A stretch of 38,562 nt of DNA from assembly GCA_028286605.1 (NCBI GenBank), contig JAQBRE010000006.1:1-38562 (forward strand). Direction: 5' to 3'. The notes below the pieces were generated by a model. The model did not search any database. It worked only from the letters and a program-made list of their open reading frames with translations, and was not told the origin of the DNA. The position numbers were made by a program, and so were the translations under genes. Positions 31,407-37,758 of this stretch are shown in pieces (the stretch's first letter is position 1; each line of letters begins with the position of its first letter). Source of the DNA: Parcubacteria group bacterium. GTDB taxonomy: Bacteria > Patescibacteria > Paceibacteria > UBA9973 > UBA2103.

Positions 31407-32228
31407 CTAGGCGATCGCGGCGAGATGCGACCTGCGCCGGAGCGCAGCGCCGACGCCACCGAAGCCCAGAATCATCAAGGCCCAGGAAGCCGGTTCGGGC
31501 ACGCCGCCGGTGGTGACGTTGTCCCACATGACGTTCCGAGTCACGCCGCCGACGGCATTCTGGTTCTGCAGGATGACAGCTCCGAAGTTGGTGCTGAGAT
31601 CGCCGGCGTTACCGGTCGCATAATCAGGACTGAGGAGGCTCACGCTGTGCGACGCGTCGGACACCGTGTAGAGCAGGTTGCTCCCGTCGATGGTCACGCC
31701 CAGCGTCAGCCAGTCGTTGGTGGTGAAGCCCGTCGGCAACCCGATGTCCACGAACGCGGAGGTGACGTTGTTCCAGCCATAGGCGCTGATGCCGCTGCCG
31801 TTGTTCTCGAGCTCGATGATGCCATAGTCGGTGGGAACGCTGTTCACACCGTTGTTGCCGACGGCCCACAGACCCGCGATGCGCCCATTGCCCGGGTTCC
31901 ACGTCTTGTCGACAAAGATGTCGGCGGAGATGTGGGTGGTGCCGGGATCAGTGACCGTCGAACGCCCCTGCGTATTGTAGAAGGAGTTGGCCGCAGTCTG
32001 CCCGTCGCCCGCGGTGATAATCTCCTGGAGGACATTGCCGTGGGTGCCGCCAATATTAGTGACAGTGAAGCCGGCCGGAGCGAAACGGTCCGGAGACCAC
32101 ACGCCCGGACCCGGAGTCGCACTCAGCAGCACCGGCGTGTCGAAGGTGTTCGTGCCCGCCGAAGCGGCGCCGGCGCCGAGAGCCAACAAGGAGGCCGCGC
32201 AAACGGCAAGAAGAAGAGAGTGTCGCAA
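31407..32228 (-). CDS. PEPxxWA-CTERM protein 2 (secreted)
   Basis: 273 aa from TTG 32228, supported by CGGAG 7 nt upstream (32236-32240). The signal peptide spans about residues 1-24 (ending GAASAG). The mature part looks like a LamG/concanavalin-type beta sandwich (THISADIFVDKTWNPGNGR...GIIELENNGSGISAYGW...WLTLGVTIDGSNLLYTV). It ends in 'VPEPASWALMILGFGGVGA' plus Arg residues, a complete PEPxxWA-CTERM sorting signal. It is a paralogue in architecture of protein 1 and shares the same upstream module. Large open frames on the opposite strand here are GC-driven shadows. Confidence 0.88.
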   Translation of the reverse strand: MRHSLLLAVCAASLLALGAGAASAGTNTFDTPVLLSATPGPGVWSPDRFAPAGFTVTNIGGTHGNVLQEIITAGDGQTAANSFYNTQGRSTVTDPGTTHISADIFVDKTWNPGNGRIAGLWAVGNNGVNSVPTDYGIIELENNGSGISAYGWNNVTSAFVDIGLPTGFTTNDWLTLGVTIDGSNLLYTVSDASHSVSLLSPDYATGNAGDLSTNFGAVILQNQNAVGGVTRNVMWDNVTTGGVPEPASWALMILGFGGVGAALRRRSHLAAIA

Positions 32229-32261
32229 TGGAATTCTCCGTAACTGAGGTTGTGCCTACAG

Positions 32262-32420
32262 ATCCCCAAAAGGTTCAACGTGGCCTAAAAAGTTCATCTG
32301 AGATGAGCGCTTTAGGCCACGTTGAAAAATTGGAACCAATTGATTTGAAAGAACGCTGGTAAAACCTTAACATTTTTATCTAAATTAGGCAATAGAAACG
32401 CCCGGCTGGTGTGCCGGGCG
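32262..32420. repeat. Intergenic module copy B (upstream of PEP-CTERM 2)
   Basis: The partner of 31222-31387, with the same order of blocks and the same CGCCCGGC hairpin (32399-32420) that here ends the C39-like gene. Sequence has drifted between copies, but the palindromic arms stay complementary. Confidence 0.72.
32274..32326. repeat. 53-nt double palindrome
   Basis: TTCAACGTGGCCTAAA (32274-32289) is the perfect reverse complement of TTTAGGCCACGTTGAA (32311-32326), and the centre contains TCATCT-G-AGATGA (32294-32306). It lies 46 nt upstream of the start of PEP-CTERM 2, probably in its 5' leader. Confidence 0.8.
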
Positions 32421-32441
32421 CTGTAGGGTAGTTCGGGAGCG

Positions 32442-33122
32442 TCAGTCGCCCCCATATGCGATCAATTCTTTGGGTTTGTGCGACAGATAGAAATCCTGAA
32501 GCAGGGTAACTTTTCCTCCTGCAGGATCCACTGCAACAAACGTGCCGTCTTCGTCAGACACGGCACGTATCCAGTGCGACGTGACGCCGCGACGTGAACC
32601 GTGCGAATGATCGAGCCGGAATACGACTGATGCACCTTGTGAAAGCCAGTCCTGGATGACGCTGAGTCCGTTACCTTGCGACAACGGTTGGCGCACCAGG
32701 ATTTTCAAGCTCGATGAAATGATCTCGAGGCTCTGAGTACGAATCCGACCCGAAGGGTCGATCAGTCCCAGTGCCTTGAAGCGTTGGGCAAGTTCGCGAG
32801 GATCGCGAGCTTGGCCCTTCTGCATCATGTCCATGGCAATATCCATGAACAGACATCCTTGGCCGCCGATCGTTGTCTTCTTGCCAAGCCGCACTTTATT
32901 CCAGCGCGGGTCGGTTTGTGAGAGAACGACCCGCGCGGCCGCAGGCGAAGCCTGCGGCTTCTCCATCATGCGGTCGTAAAAAGCTTTCGATTCAGCGGAG
33001 TCCAGAGAGGACTGCATCATCGTTCCGTACTGGTAGTTTGGGTCGGACGCGGCGGATTCCTGTGCGGCGCACAACCCTGCAGACAGCAGGAGTGCGAACA
33101 TCGCACAAAATATCAAACGCAT
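32442..33122 (-). CDS. Secreted C39-like cysteine peptidase
   Basis: 226 aa with a signal peptide (about residues 1-20, ending CAAQ). 'LSQTDPRWNKVRLGKKTTIGGQGCLFMDIAMDMM' (about 67-100) places a catalytic-type Cys at 90 after a Gly/Gln pair, 'TSHWIRAV' gives His183 and 'VAVDPAGG' gives Asp199: the Cys-His-Asp order of the C39_2 papain-like fold. The substrate is unknown; bacteriocin-leader processing is typical of classical C39 enzymes but no ABC transporter is present. ATG start with AAGGAG 8 nt upstream and a consensus TTGACA promoter. It lies upstream of the two PEP-CTERM genes on the same strand. Confidence 0.75.
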   Translation of the reverse strand: MRLIFCAMFALLLSAGLCAAQESAASDPNYQYGTMMQSSLDSAESKAFYDRMMEKPQASPAAARVVLSQTDPRWNKVRLGKKTTIGGQGCLFMDIAMDMMQKGQARDPRELAQRFKALGLIDPSGRIRTQSLEIISSSLKILVRQPLSQGNGLSVIQDWLSQGASVVFRLDHSHGSRRGVTSHWIRAVSDEDGTFVAVDPAGGKVTLLQDFYLSHKPKELIAYGGD

Positions 33123-33170
33123 AACAAACTCTCCTTGTACTGTGGTGGGAAATTCTTTCCCTATATATTT

Positions 33171-33197
33171 ATTATCATATTAAATAGATATTGTCAA
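33171..33197 (-). promoter_or_regulatory. Promoter of the C39-like gene
   Basis: On the minus strand a perfect TTGACA (33197-33192) is followed after 15 nt by GATAAT (33176-33171) in an AT-rich context. The Shine-Dalgarno AAGGAG is at 33136-33131, giving a conventional leader of about 40 nt. Confidence 0.6.
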
Positions 33198-33214
33198 GTT
33201 CATGATTGGTAGAT

Positions 33215-33251
33215 GAATACGGGCCGCGGGCAAAGCCCGCGGCCCGTATTC
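33215..33251. terminator. 17-bp perfect hairpin after the PKD gene
   Basis: GAATACGGGCCGCGGGC (33215-33231) pairs perfectly with its reverse complement (33235-33251) around AAA. It follows the stop of the minus-strand PKD gene. There is no T-run, so it may terminate weakly or act as a boundary or mRNA-end stabiliser. Confidence 0.6.
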
Positions 33252-33279
33252 TATATAGCTTCTTCAGATACTATTCCTG

Positions 33280-34263
33280 CTATTGAGCAGTAACCTGAAC
33301 GGAAGCGCTCGTACTGGTCGTATCACCGGCATCATCCGTGATCGTAAAGGTTGGCTGATACGAACCTGCCGCGTCATAAGCGTGCGTGAATGTTGCAGAG
33401 GTCTGAGTCGTCTGCGGCATCACAACAGCCAGAGCACGAAGCATCATGTTCTCGTCGCCCCATACTACTGAATAGTGCAGGTTGCCCGAGACATTGCTGC
33501 TTGCGTGCACGGTCCATGTGCCATCGGTACCCGCAACCAGCGTTACTGGCGCGTCGATTCCGTTAACTGAAAGGTGCGCCTTGATTGGGGCAGTCACCGT
33601 GAAGCTCACGACATTGCTCTTTCCCTTGTTACTATCGTTACCCTTCACCCACACCTTATACGTGCCTGCGGGGGTAGTGGAGGGAACTGTGAAGCTGATA
33701 TCGTTTGCATCCTGAATTGCCGCGCTGACGGTCGTAGTGCCGAAGTGTACTACGCTGCTAGAAGCGAATCCAGAACCGACTAGTGTCACCGCCGTACCGG
33801 CTAGGCCCGTACCCGGCGTTATCGAGGTGATGCTTGCAACCACATTGTTCGTACCGACCTGAACCTTTGCTGCATTCTTACTTACCGAGTGTCCTGAGTC
33901 ATCCGTTACGGTGAAGGTCGGCTGATACGTGCCCTTCGTGCTGTACGCGTGAGTGAAGGTCGCTGATGTTGTCGCCACCGGCGAAATCAGAGCATTACGA
34001 CGTAGCGCCGAATTCTCATCACCCCATATAACGGAGTAATGAAGATTCTGATCACCGATTTCCTTAACGTTCACCGTCCAGCTTCCGTTCTGATCGAGGG
34101 CAAGGCTGGTCGGACCAACAACGCTTGAAATCTGTGGCGCGCTACCTACCGTAACGGGTTGGTTAGGTGCCTGATAAAGATTCGTGGGAGGCATGTGCGC
34201 CATGCCCGAGAAGGTCATGAACGGCGCAAGGAACATGGCTCCTAATTTTGTTGCGAAATGCAT
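33280..34263 (-). CDS. Secreted protein with PKD-IPT-PKD domains
   Basis: 327 aa. An N-terminal signal or signal-anchor (FATKLGAMFLAPFMTFSGMA) is followed by a PKD-like domain (about residues 42-137), an IPT/TIG domain ('ITSITPGTGLAGTAVTLVGSGFASSSVVHFGT', about 143-225) and a second PKD-like domain (about 230-326). The two PKD units are close repeats: both contain 'NLHYSVxWGDEN', and both end 'TFTHAY...GxYQPTFTxTDD'. These domains form extended beta rods in surface proteins. No catalytic motif. The base composition is like the core of the window, unlike the PEP-CTERM genes. Confidence 0.85.
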   Translation of the reverse strand: MHFATKLGAMFLAPFMTFSGMAHMPPTNLYQAPNQPVTVGSAPQISSVVGPTSLALDQNGSWTVNVKEIGDQNLHYSVIWGDENSALRRNALISPVATTSATFTHAYSTKGTYQPTFTVTDDSGHSVSKNAAKVQVGTNNVVASITSITPGTGLAGTAVTLVGSGFASSSVVHFGTTTVSAAIQDANDISFTVPSTTPAGTYKVWVKGNDSNKGKSNVVSFTVTAPIKAHLSVNGIDAPVTLVAGTDGTWTVHASSNVSGNLHYSVVWGDENMMLRALAVVMPQTTQTSATFTHAYDAAGSYQPTFTITDDAGDTTSTSASVQVTAQ

Positions 34264-34918
34264 AAAGTGAATATCATTACGCTGATAAGGCGTACCGAAC
34301 CATATTCATCCTTTACTGTTTGCATCCATTGGTGCGATAGAACGGTACTGTTAAGAAGACGTCTAATGCTATTAGCGCTTACAGAAATCAACTCTCCCCT
34401 TTCACAAAATACTCATATAGTGGGCCGGATTCTGTCTCGGATAGACGCAATCTCGGATAGGCTAGCAGGGAAGTGGTAGGTCTATTTTTTGTACATATAT
34501 AAATAAACAGAGAAAAAGAAATAGATAGCAACGCACAGATCAGAAGTAATCCTGTAAGACCTTGAGAATATAGCCTGCAAGCGCAAAGCAACAGGGAAGA
34601 TGCCTTGGTAATTGATCTGAGGGAATGATTCAAATGCCGCCAATCCAAGGCTTGTTATAATGTTAGGACGTAAAAGATATATTGTGCGACGTACTCATAT
34701 ACAAAGGCCCCTTCTGACAATCATTAAATTTAGGCTTCTATGCTTTGACTCGATCTTCCCCTTCTCTTCCCTCTTCATGTGTCTGTAAATTTCTGAGCCA
34801 ACTCACCTCTTTATCTGCACAAAATTATTAAAATATTATTTACTCAAAACCGACCACTTCCCCGAAAACGAAAAAACACCGGTGGGGAACTCATAAATGG
34901 ATCTCTTCCTAAGAGAGC
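34264..34918. other. Long stretch without a convincing gene
   Basis: About 650 nt with AT-rich sequence. A perfect extended -10 (TGT-TATAAT, hexamer 34656-34661) points rightward on plus but has no good -35 and no start codon or hairpin within reach. Open frames of 73 and 86 codons here lack start signals and credible composition. The stretch may hold a decayed gene or a short RNA. Confidence 0.5.
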
Positions 34919-34940
34919 AAAAGGGGAGCTTTCGCTCCCC
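34919..34940 (-). terminator. Terminator of the DUF4258/DUF2283 operon
   Basis: On the minus strand GGGGAGC-GAAA-GCTCCCC (34940-34923) followed by TTTT, 12 nt after the DUF2283 stop. Confidence 0.85.
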
Positions 34941-34951
34941 TGCTCGCTCCC

Positions 34952-35191
34952 CTACACTATTGCCGGTAATCCCGAGGTTATAGTAATGGGGATTCCTGTG
35001 TCTACATTGCTTTCAAGATTCTTGATGAGTTCTTCTTGATTTGATGCATCGAGTATTTCCATACCGACTATATTCCCGAGAGTATCAACATCAACAAGCA
35101 AACGATCCTCAAGTTCAAGTGTCTTGTGCACTTTTCCGCCACTTACATACATATAGAGTGCATCAGCAATTCTGTCGTATTGAATAGTCAT
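34952..35191 (-). CDS. DUF2283 protein (probable antitoxin partner)
   Basis: 79 aa. 'MTIQYDRIADALYMYVSGGKVHKTLELEDRLLVDVDTLGNIVGMEILDAS' is the compact beta fold of DUF2283. The family is often encoded next to DUF4258, as here, and the pair is treated as a probable toxin-antitoxin module with DUF2283 as antitoxin. It overlaps the DUF4258 gene by 4 nt and ends at a strong terminator. AT-rich like its partner. Confidence 0.85.
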   Translation of the reverse strand: MTIQYDRIADALYMYVSGGKVHKTLELEDRLLVDVDTLGNIVGMEILDASNQEELIKNLESNVDTGIPITITSGLPAIV

Positions 35192-35448
35192 ACATCGATA
35201 TAATAAGCAGTAATAATGAAATAATCGTTAGTGCCCCGTACGTCTTCTTTATAGTATATAACTTGGATTATCTTTCCGTTAGCAAGCTTCTTTCTTACCT
35301 TAACCCTACCCTCAAAAGTTCTCATCGTAGAATCTGGTGACGAAATTGCTGACCTAAGTTCTTGCACATTTATGTTACGTTCTTGCATTCGATGCTGGAA
35401 ATGGTTTGGAAACTTAAGTCTTATCATTAGACGAATTATAAAATTCAT
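35188..35448 (-). CDS. DUF4258 protein (probable RelE-like toxin)
   Basis: 86 aa. 'NHFQHRMQERNINVQELRSAI' (about residues 15-35; His and Arg of the family) leads to 'GRVKVRKKLANGKIIQVIYYKEDVRGTNDYFIITAYYI', the DUF4258 strand pattern, related to BECR/RelE-type nucleases. Toxicity is inferred from the family and from the translational coupling to DUF2283. It precedes its partner, an order seen in some modules of this kind. Confidence 0.82.
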   Translation of the reverse strand: MNFIIRLMIRLKFPNHFQHRMQERNINVQELRSAISSPDSTMRTFEGRVKVRKKLANGKIIQVIYYKEDVRGTNDYFIITAYYIDV

Positions 35449-35523
35449 CCTTACAGAACTACCGTAAATTAGTACTTCACAACCTACTTACGATTCATCA
35501 TTTCTATATATCTAAATCATTAT

Positions 35524-35802
35524 TTATTTATCCCCAGACCGTTTTGAATATTTTTCTAGCAAGGCTTGATAGATCGCTCGTGCCTCAGCTTCAGTCTCAT
35601 ATTGCTCAAGGGGAGCCCAGTTCGTCACTTGCTTCATGGTCATGCCTGAATGCGTTGCCCAGGTGAATTCCATCGCGCCTACGAGGTGGCGGCTGACTTC
35701 TTCAGAGAAGTAGATCGACACCGTCGCGAACGTACCGTCTGCGCGCTCGATAGTCTCTGATTCCAGATGCGTTACTTGCTTGGTTAGCTCTACGGGTTCC
35801 AT
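35524..35802 (-). CDS. Small hypothetical protein after the LOG gene
   Basis: 92 aa, soluble, with alternating acidic and aromatic residues (VTHLESETIERADGTFATVSIYFSEEVSRHLVGAMEFTWATHSGMTMKQV). Probably an alpha/beta fold: strands at about residues 10-32, then helices at 33-50 and 73-86. No family recognised. It starts 8 nt after the LOG gene and is likely in the same transcript. Confidence 0.65.
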   Translation of the reverse strand: MEPVELTKQVTHLESETIERADGTFATVSIYFSEEVSRHLVGAMEFTWATHSGMTMKQVTNWAPLEQYETEAEARAIYQALLEKYSKRSGDK

Positions 35803-35810
35803 ACAAAACC

Positions 35811-36584
35811 CTAGCAGCTCGTGACATTCTTCGTGATGTACGCCATTGCGTCGTCGACGCTGTCCGTGATGTAGAAGAGATCCAGGTCTGCGGCATCGAT
35901 AGCGCCGTGTTCGTCGAGAAGCTTATCTTTAAAGAAAGCTACAAGCGGGTTCCAGTATTCGCTGCCGAAACAGATTACGGGTATCCGTTTAATCTTCTTC
36001 GTCTGGATGAGCGTGATGATTTCCGTGAACTCATCGAGCGTTCCGAAGCCTCCGGGGAAATAGATGTATACGTCTGAAGCGAAGGCGAGCATCACTTTGC
36101 GAACGAAGAAGTGGTCGAAGGAAAGAGAGTCGGTTAGATACTTGTTGAGGCCCTGCTTATCGCCAAGGTTGATGTTCAGGCCTACAGATGCGCCGCCAGC
36201 CTCGAACGCGCCTTTGTTAGCTGCCTGCATGATGCCGGTGCTGCCACCGGTTATAACGGCGTATCCCGCCTGCGCGAGCTTCCCTGCGAGCGCATCGGCA
36301 TCTGCGTAGAAATGTGGCTCGAAGGTTTCGCGCGCGGTACCGAAGAAGGTCGCAGCGAGTCCGTACTTCCCTATCAATTCGAAGCCGCTGACGAACTCCG
36401 CCATGATCTTGAACACGCGCCAGCTTTCAAGCTGCGTCGGCTTACAGACGAGCGGCTGCGGCTGTGCAGGCACTTCCCTCTTCCCCACCTGGATAGCCTG
36501 GGCAAGTTTCTGTCCCATCACTTCGTGATGTTCAGGCGTATCTGATGCGAGCGGGAGCACAGGGGGCACTACGTTTTCTTCCAT
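35811..36584 (-). CDS. LOG-family (TIGR00730) phosphoribohydrolase-like protein
   Basis: 257 aa. The Rossmann-like lysine decarboxylase/LOG fold is shown by 'FFGTARE' (about residues 80-86), 'VITGGSTGIMQAANKGAFEAGG' (about 110-131) and the diagnostic 'YFPGGFGTLDEFTE' (PGGxGTxxE at 177-185). LOG proteins cleave nucleoside 5'-monophosphates to the base and ribose 5-phosphate. An N-terminal extension of about 60 residues precedes the fold. The start overlaps the exonuclease gene by 16 nt, so the two are coupled. Confidence 0.9.
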   Translation of the reverse strand: MEENVVPPVLPLASDTPEHHEVMGQKLAQAIQVGKREVPAQPQPLVCKPTQLESWRVFKIMAEFVSGFELIGKYGLAATFFGTARETFEPHFYADADALAGKLAQAGYAVITGGSTGIMQAANKGAFEAGGASVGLNINLGDKQGLNKYLTDSLSFDHFFVRKVMLAFASDVYIYFPGGFGTLDEFTEIITLIQTKKIKRIPVICFGSEYWNPLVAFFKDKLLDEHGAIDAADLDLFYITDSVDDAMAYITKNVTSC

Positions 36585-37165
36585 GGTATCTCGTACATTT
36601 CAAAGTCCGGTAATAGAGGTTTAGTATACGCCATGCGACTGAACACTTCCGCATGGGATAACGCCCCGGTGAGCGCATTGTGCGGTTTTGGTTCTTCAGG
36701 GATGCCGCAGTATTGAAGAATGGTATCGAGCTTGATAGCAGAACGATGATTCGCTTCCGGCGGTGTGATGCCGCGGTTCGTCATGTGCATCCAGGCGATC
36801 GTATGCGTATCAAGCGAACGCTGGGCGAACGTTGATTCAATACCGGCACGCCGCGCTGCGGCGCGAATGAACGCGCTATCGAATGCGACATTCTGTGCGA
36901 CGAGCGTATGGTTGCCGGGTCTATCCATCGCCCATGCCATGAATGCGGTTATCATTTCCGCTTCAGTCTTGCGGCTTGGATCCGTTATCTCCTCACGCGT
37001 GAACCCGTTCACCGCAAGCGCTTCATCGCTTATGTCTGCACCATCCCATACGCGACATTCATCGTAGAACTGCGCAGTGGGTTCATCGGTATCAACTGCA
37101 CCGATAGAAAGTATCGACGCTTTGCTCGGATCCAAGCCGCTGCTTTCGGTGTCTACGGCGATCAT
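36569..37165 (-). CDS. DEDDh-type 3'-5' exonuclease, one metal ligand missing
   Basis: 198 aa, DnaQ/RNase T fold. Exo I is 'MIAVDTESSGLD' (Asp5, Glu7), Exo II 'LVAQNVAFDSAFI' (Asp96), and Exo III 'KPHNALTGALSHAEVF' with His162. The last acidic ligand of DEDDh enzymes, normally Asp five residues after the His, is Gly167 here, which may reduce or alter activity. Substrate could be DNA ends or small RNAs. TATCAT ends 7 nt before the ATG on the minus strand (37178-37173), predicting a leaderless message. Confidence 0.87.
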   Translation of the reverse strand: MIAVDTESSGLDPSKASILSIGAVDTDEPTAQFYDECRVWDGADISDEALAVNGFTREEITDPSRKTEAEMITAFMAWAMDRPGNHTLVAQNVAFDSAFIRAAARRAGIESTFAQRSLDTHTIAWMHMTNRGITPPEANHRSAIKLDTILQYCGIPEEPKPHNALTGALSHAEVFSRMAYTKPLLPDFEMYEIPWKKT

Positions 37166-37223
37166 TCTCTCTATGATAACAGGTGGTCAAAGACGACGCT
37201 GGAACCTTCATCACTACAGTGCC

Positions 37224-37270
37224 TCGACATTTCCCACAACCGACGTACCATAGATAGCGGAACCAGGTTC
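37224..37270 (+). promoter_or_regulatory. Promoter and operator of the HTH gene
   Basis: TCGACA (37224-37229) and TACCAT (37246-37251) with a 16-nt spacer. GAACC-A-GGTTC (37260-37270) is a perfect palindrome right at the expected start of transcription. AAAGGAG is at 37289-37295, 7 nt before ATG 37303. Confidence 0.5.
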
Positions 37271-37302
37271 GGTTCTGAAATCACAAACAAAGGAGTTTTG
37301 TG

Positions 37303-37611
37303 ATGACTGATACCGCTATGTTTTCTGCTGCGCTGGAATCTCTTGAAACCGTTGCGAAACGAGACTTTCTTGCCCTACTAGAGGCTTCAGAGATCAATCC
37401 CGAACAGGTAAGCGGCCAGACTTTTGCGCGCATTCTACGTTTCGCGCATTTCTACGGCATAGGCGCCGGAGAGCTCTCTAGCAAGCTACGAGTTACGCTC
37501 AGCACGGTCAGCCGTTGGAGAACAGGTGTCGACCACCCCGGCATGTTTATGCGGGGAGACGCTATCGAGTTCATTCGCCAGCGTTTGCGTGAACTGAACA
37601 AGGCAGCGTAA
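37303..37611 (+). CDS. Small HTH DNA-binding protein
   Basis: 102 aa from ATG 37303, the start best placed after AAAGGAG; the GTG just before it is an alternative. A helix-turn-helix is visible in 'GIGAGELSSKLRVTLSTVSRWRTGVDHPGMFMRGDAIEFIRQRL' (about residues 51-94), of the Xre-like or bacteriophage-repressor kind. No effector domain. It likely regulates its own promoter, where a palindrome sits at the transcription start. It is monocistronic with its own terminator. Confidence 0.72.
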   Translation: MTDTAMFSAALESLETVAKRDFLALLEASEINPEQVSGQTFARILRFAHFYGIGAGELSSKLRVTLSTVSRWRTGVDHPGMFMRGDAIEFIRQRLRELNKAA

Positions 37612-37625
37612 CTGCCAAATACTGA

Positions 37626-37665
37626 AAGAGGGTGGTTTGCGGAAACGCGACCACCTTTTCATTTT
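37626..37665 (+). terminator. Terminator of the HTH gene
   Basis: GGTGGT (37631-37636) pairs with ACCACC (37650-37655) around an inner CG-GAAA-CG-type loop, followed by TTTTCATTTT. Confidence 0.82.
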
Positions 37666-37758
37666 ATGGCTGCCTGGAGCGATGTTGGAACCCTAACGAC
37701 AGTCCACAATTAGTAGAAATGAAAGTGCTTTGATTTGACTCAACTCATATAAAAACAC

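Noticed and set aside
31425..32243. Open frame of 272 codons on plus, antisense to PEP-CTERM 2
   Set aside because: It is a GC-driven shadow: the minus-strand protein has a signal peptide, a sorting tail and a Shine-Dalgarno site, while this frame is Arg/Gly/Asp/Val-rich without any motif.
34258..34479. 73-codon plus frame
   Set aside because: Starts inside the PKD gene on the other strand and lacks any start signal or sensible composition.
34388..34648. 86-codon minus frame with a hydrophobic segment
   Set aside because: TTG start without ribosome site or promoter, irregular composition, and no neighbours in an operon; kept only as part of the empty stretch.
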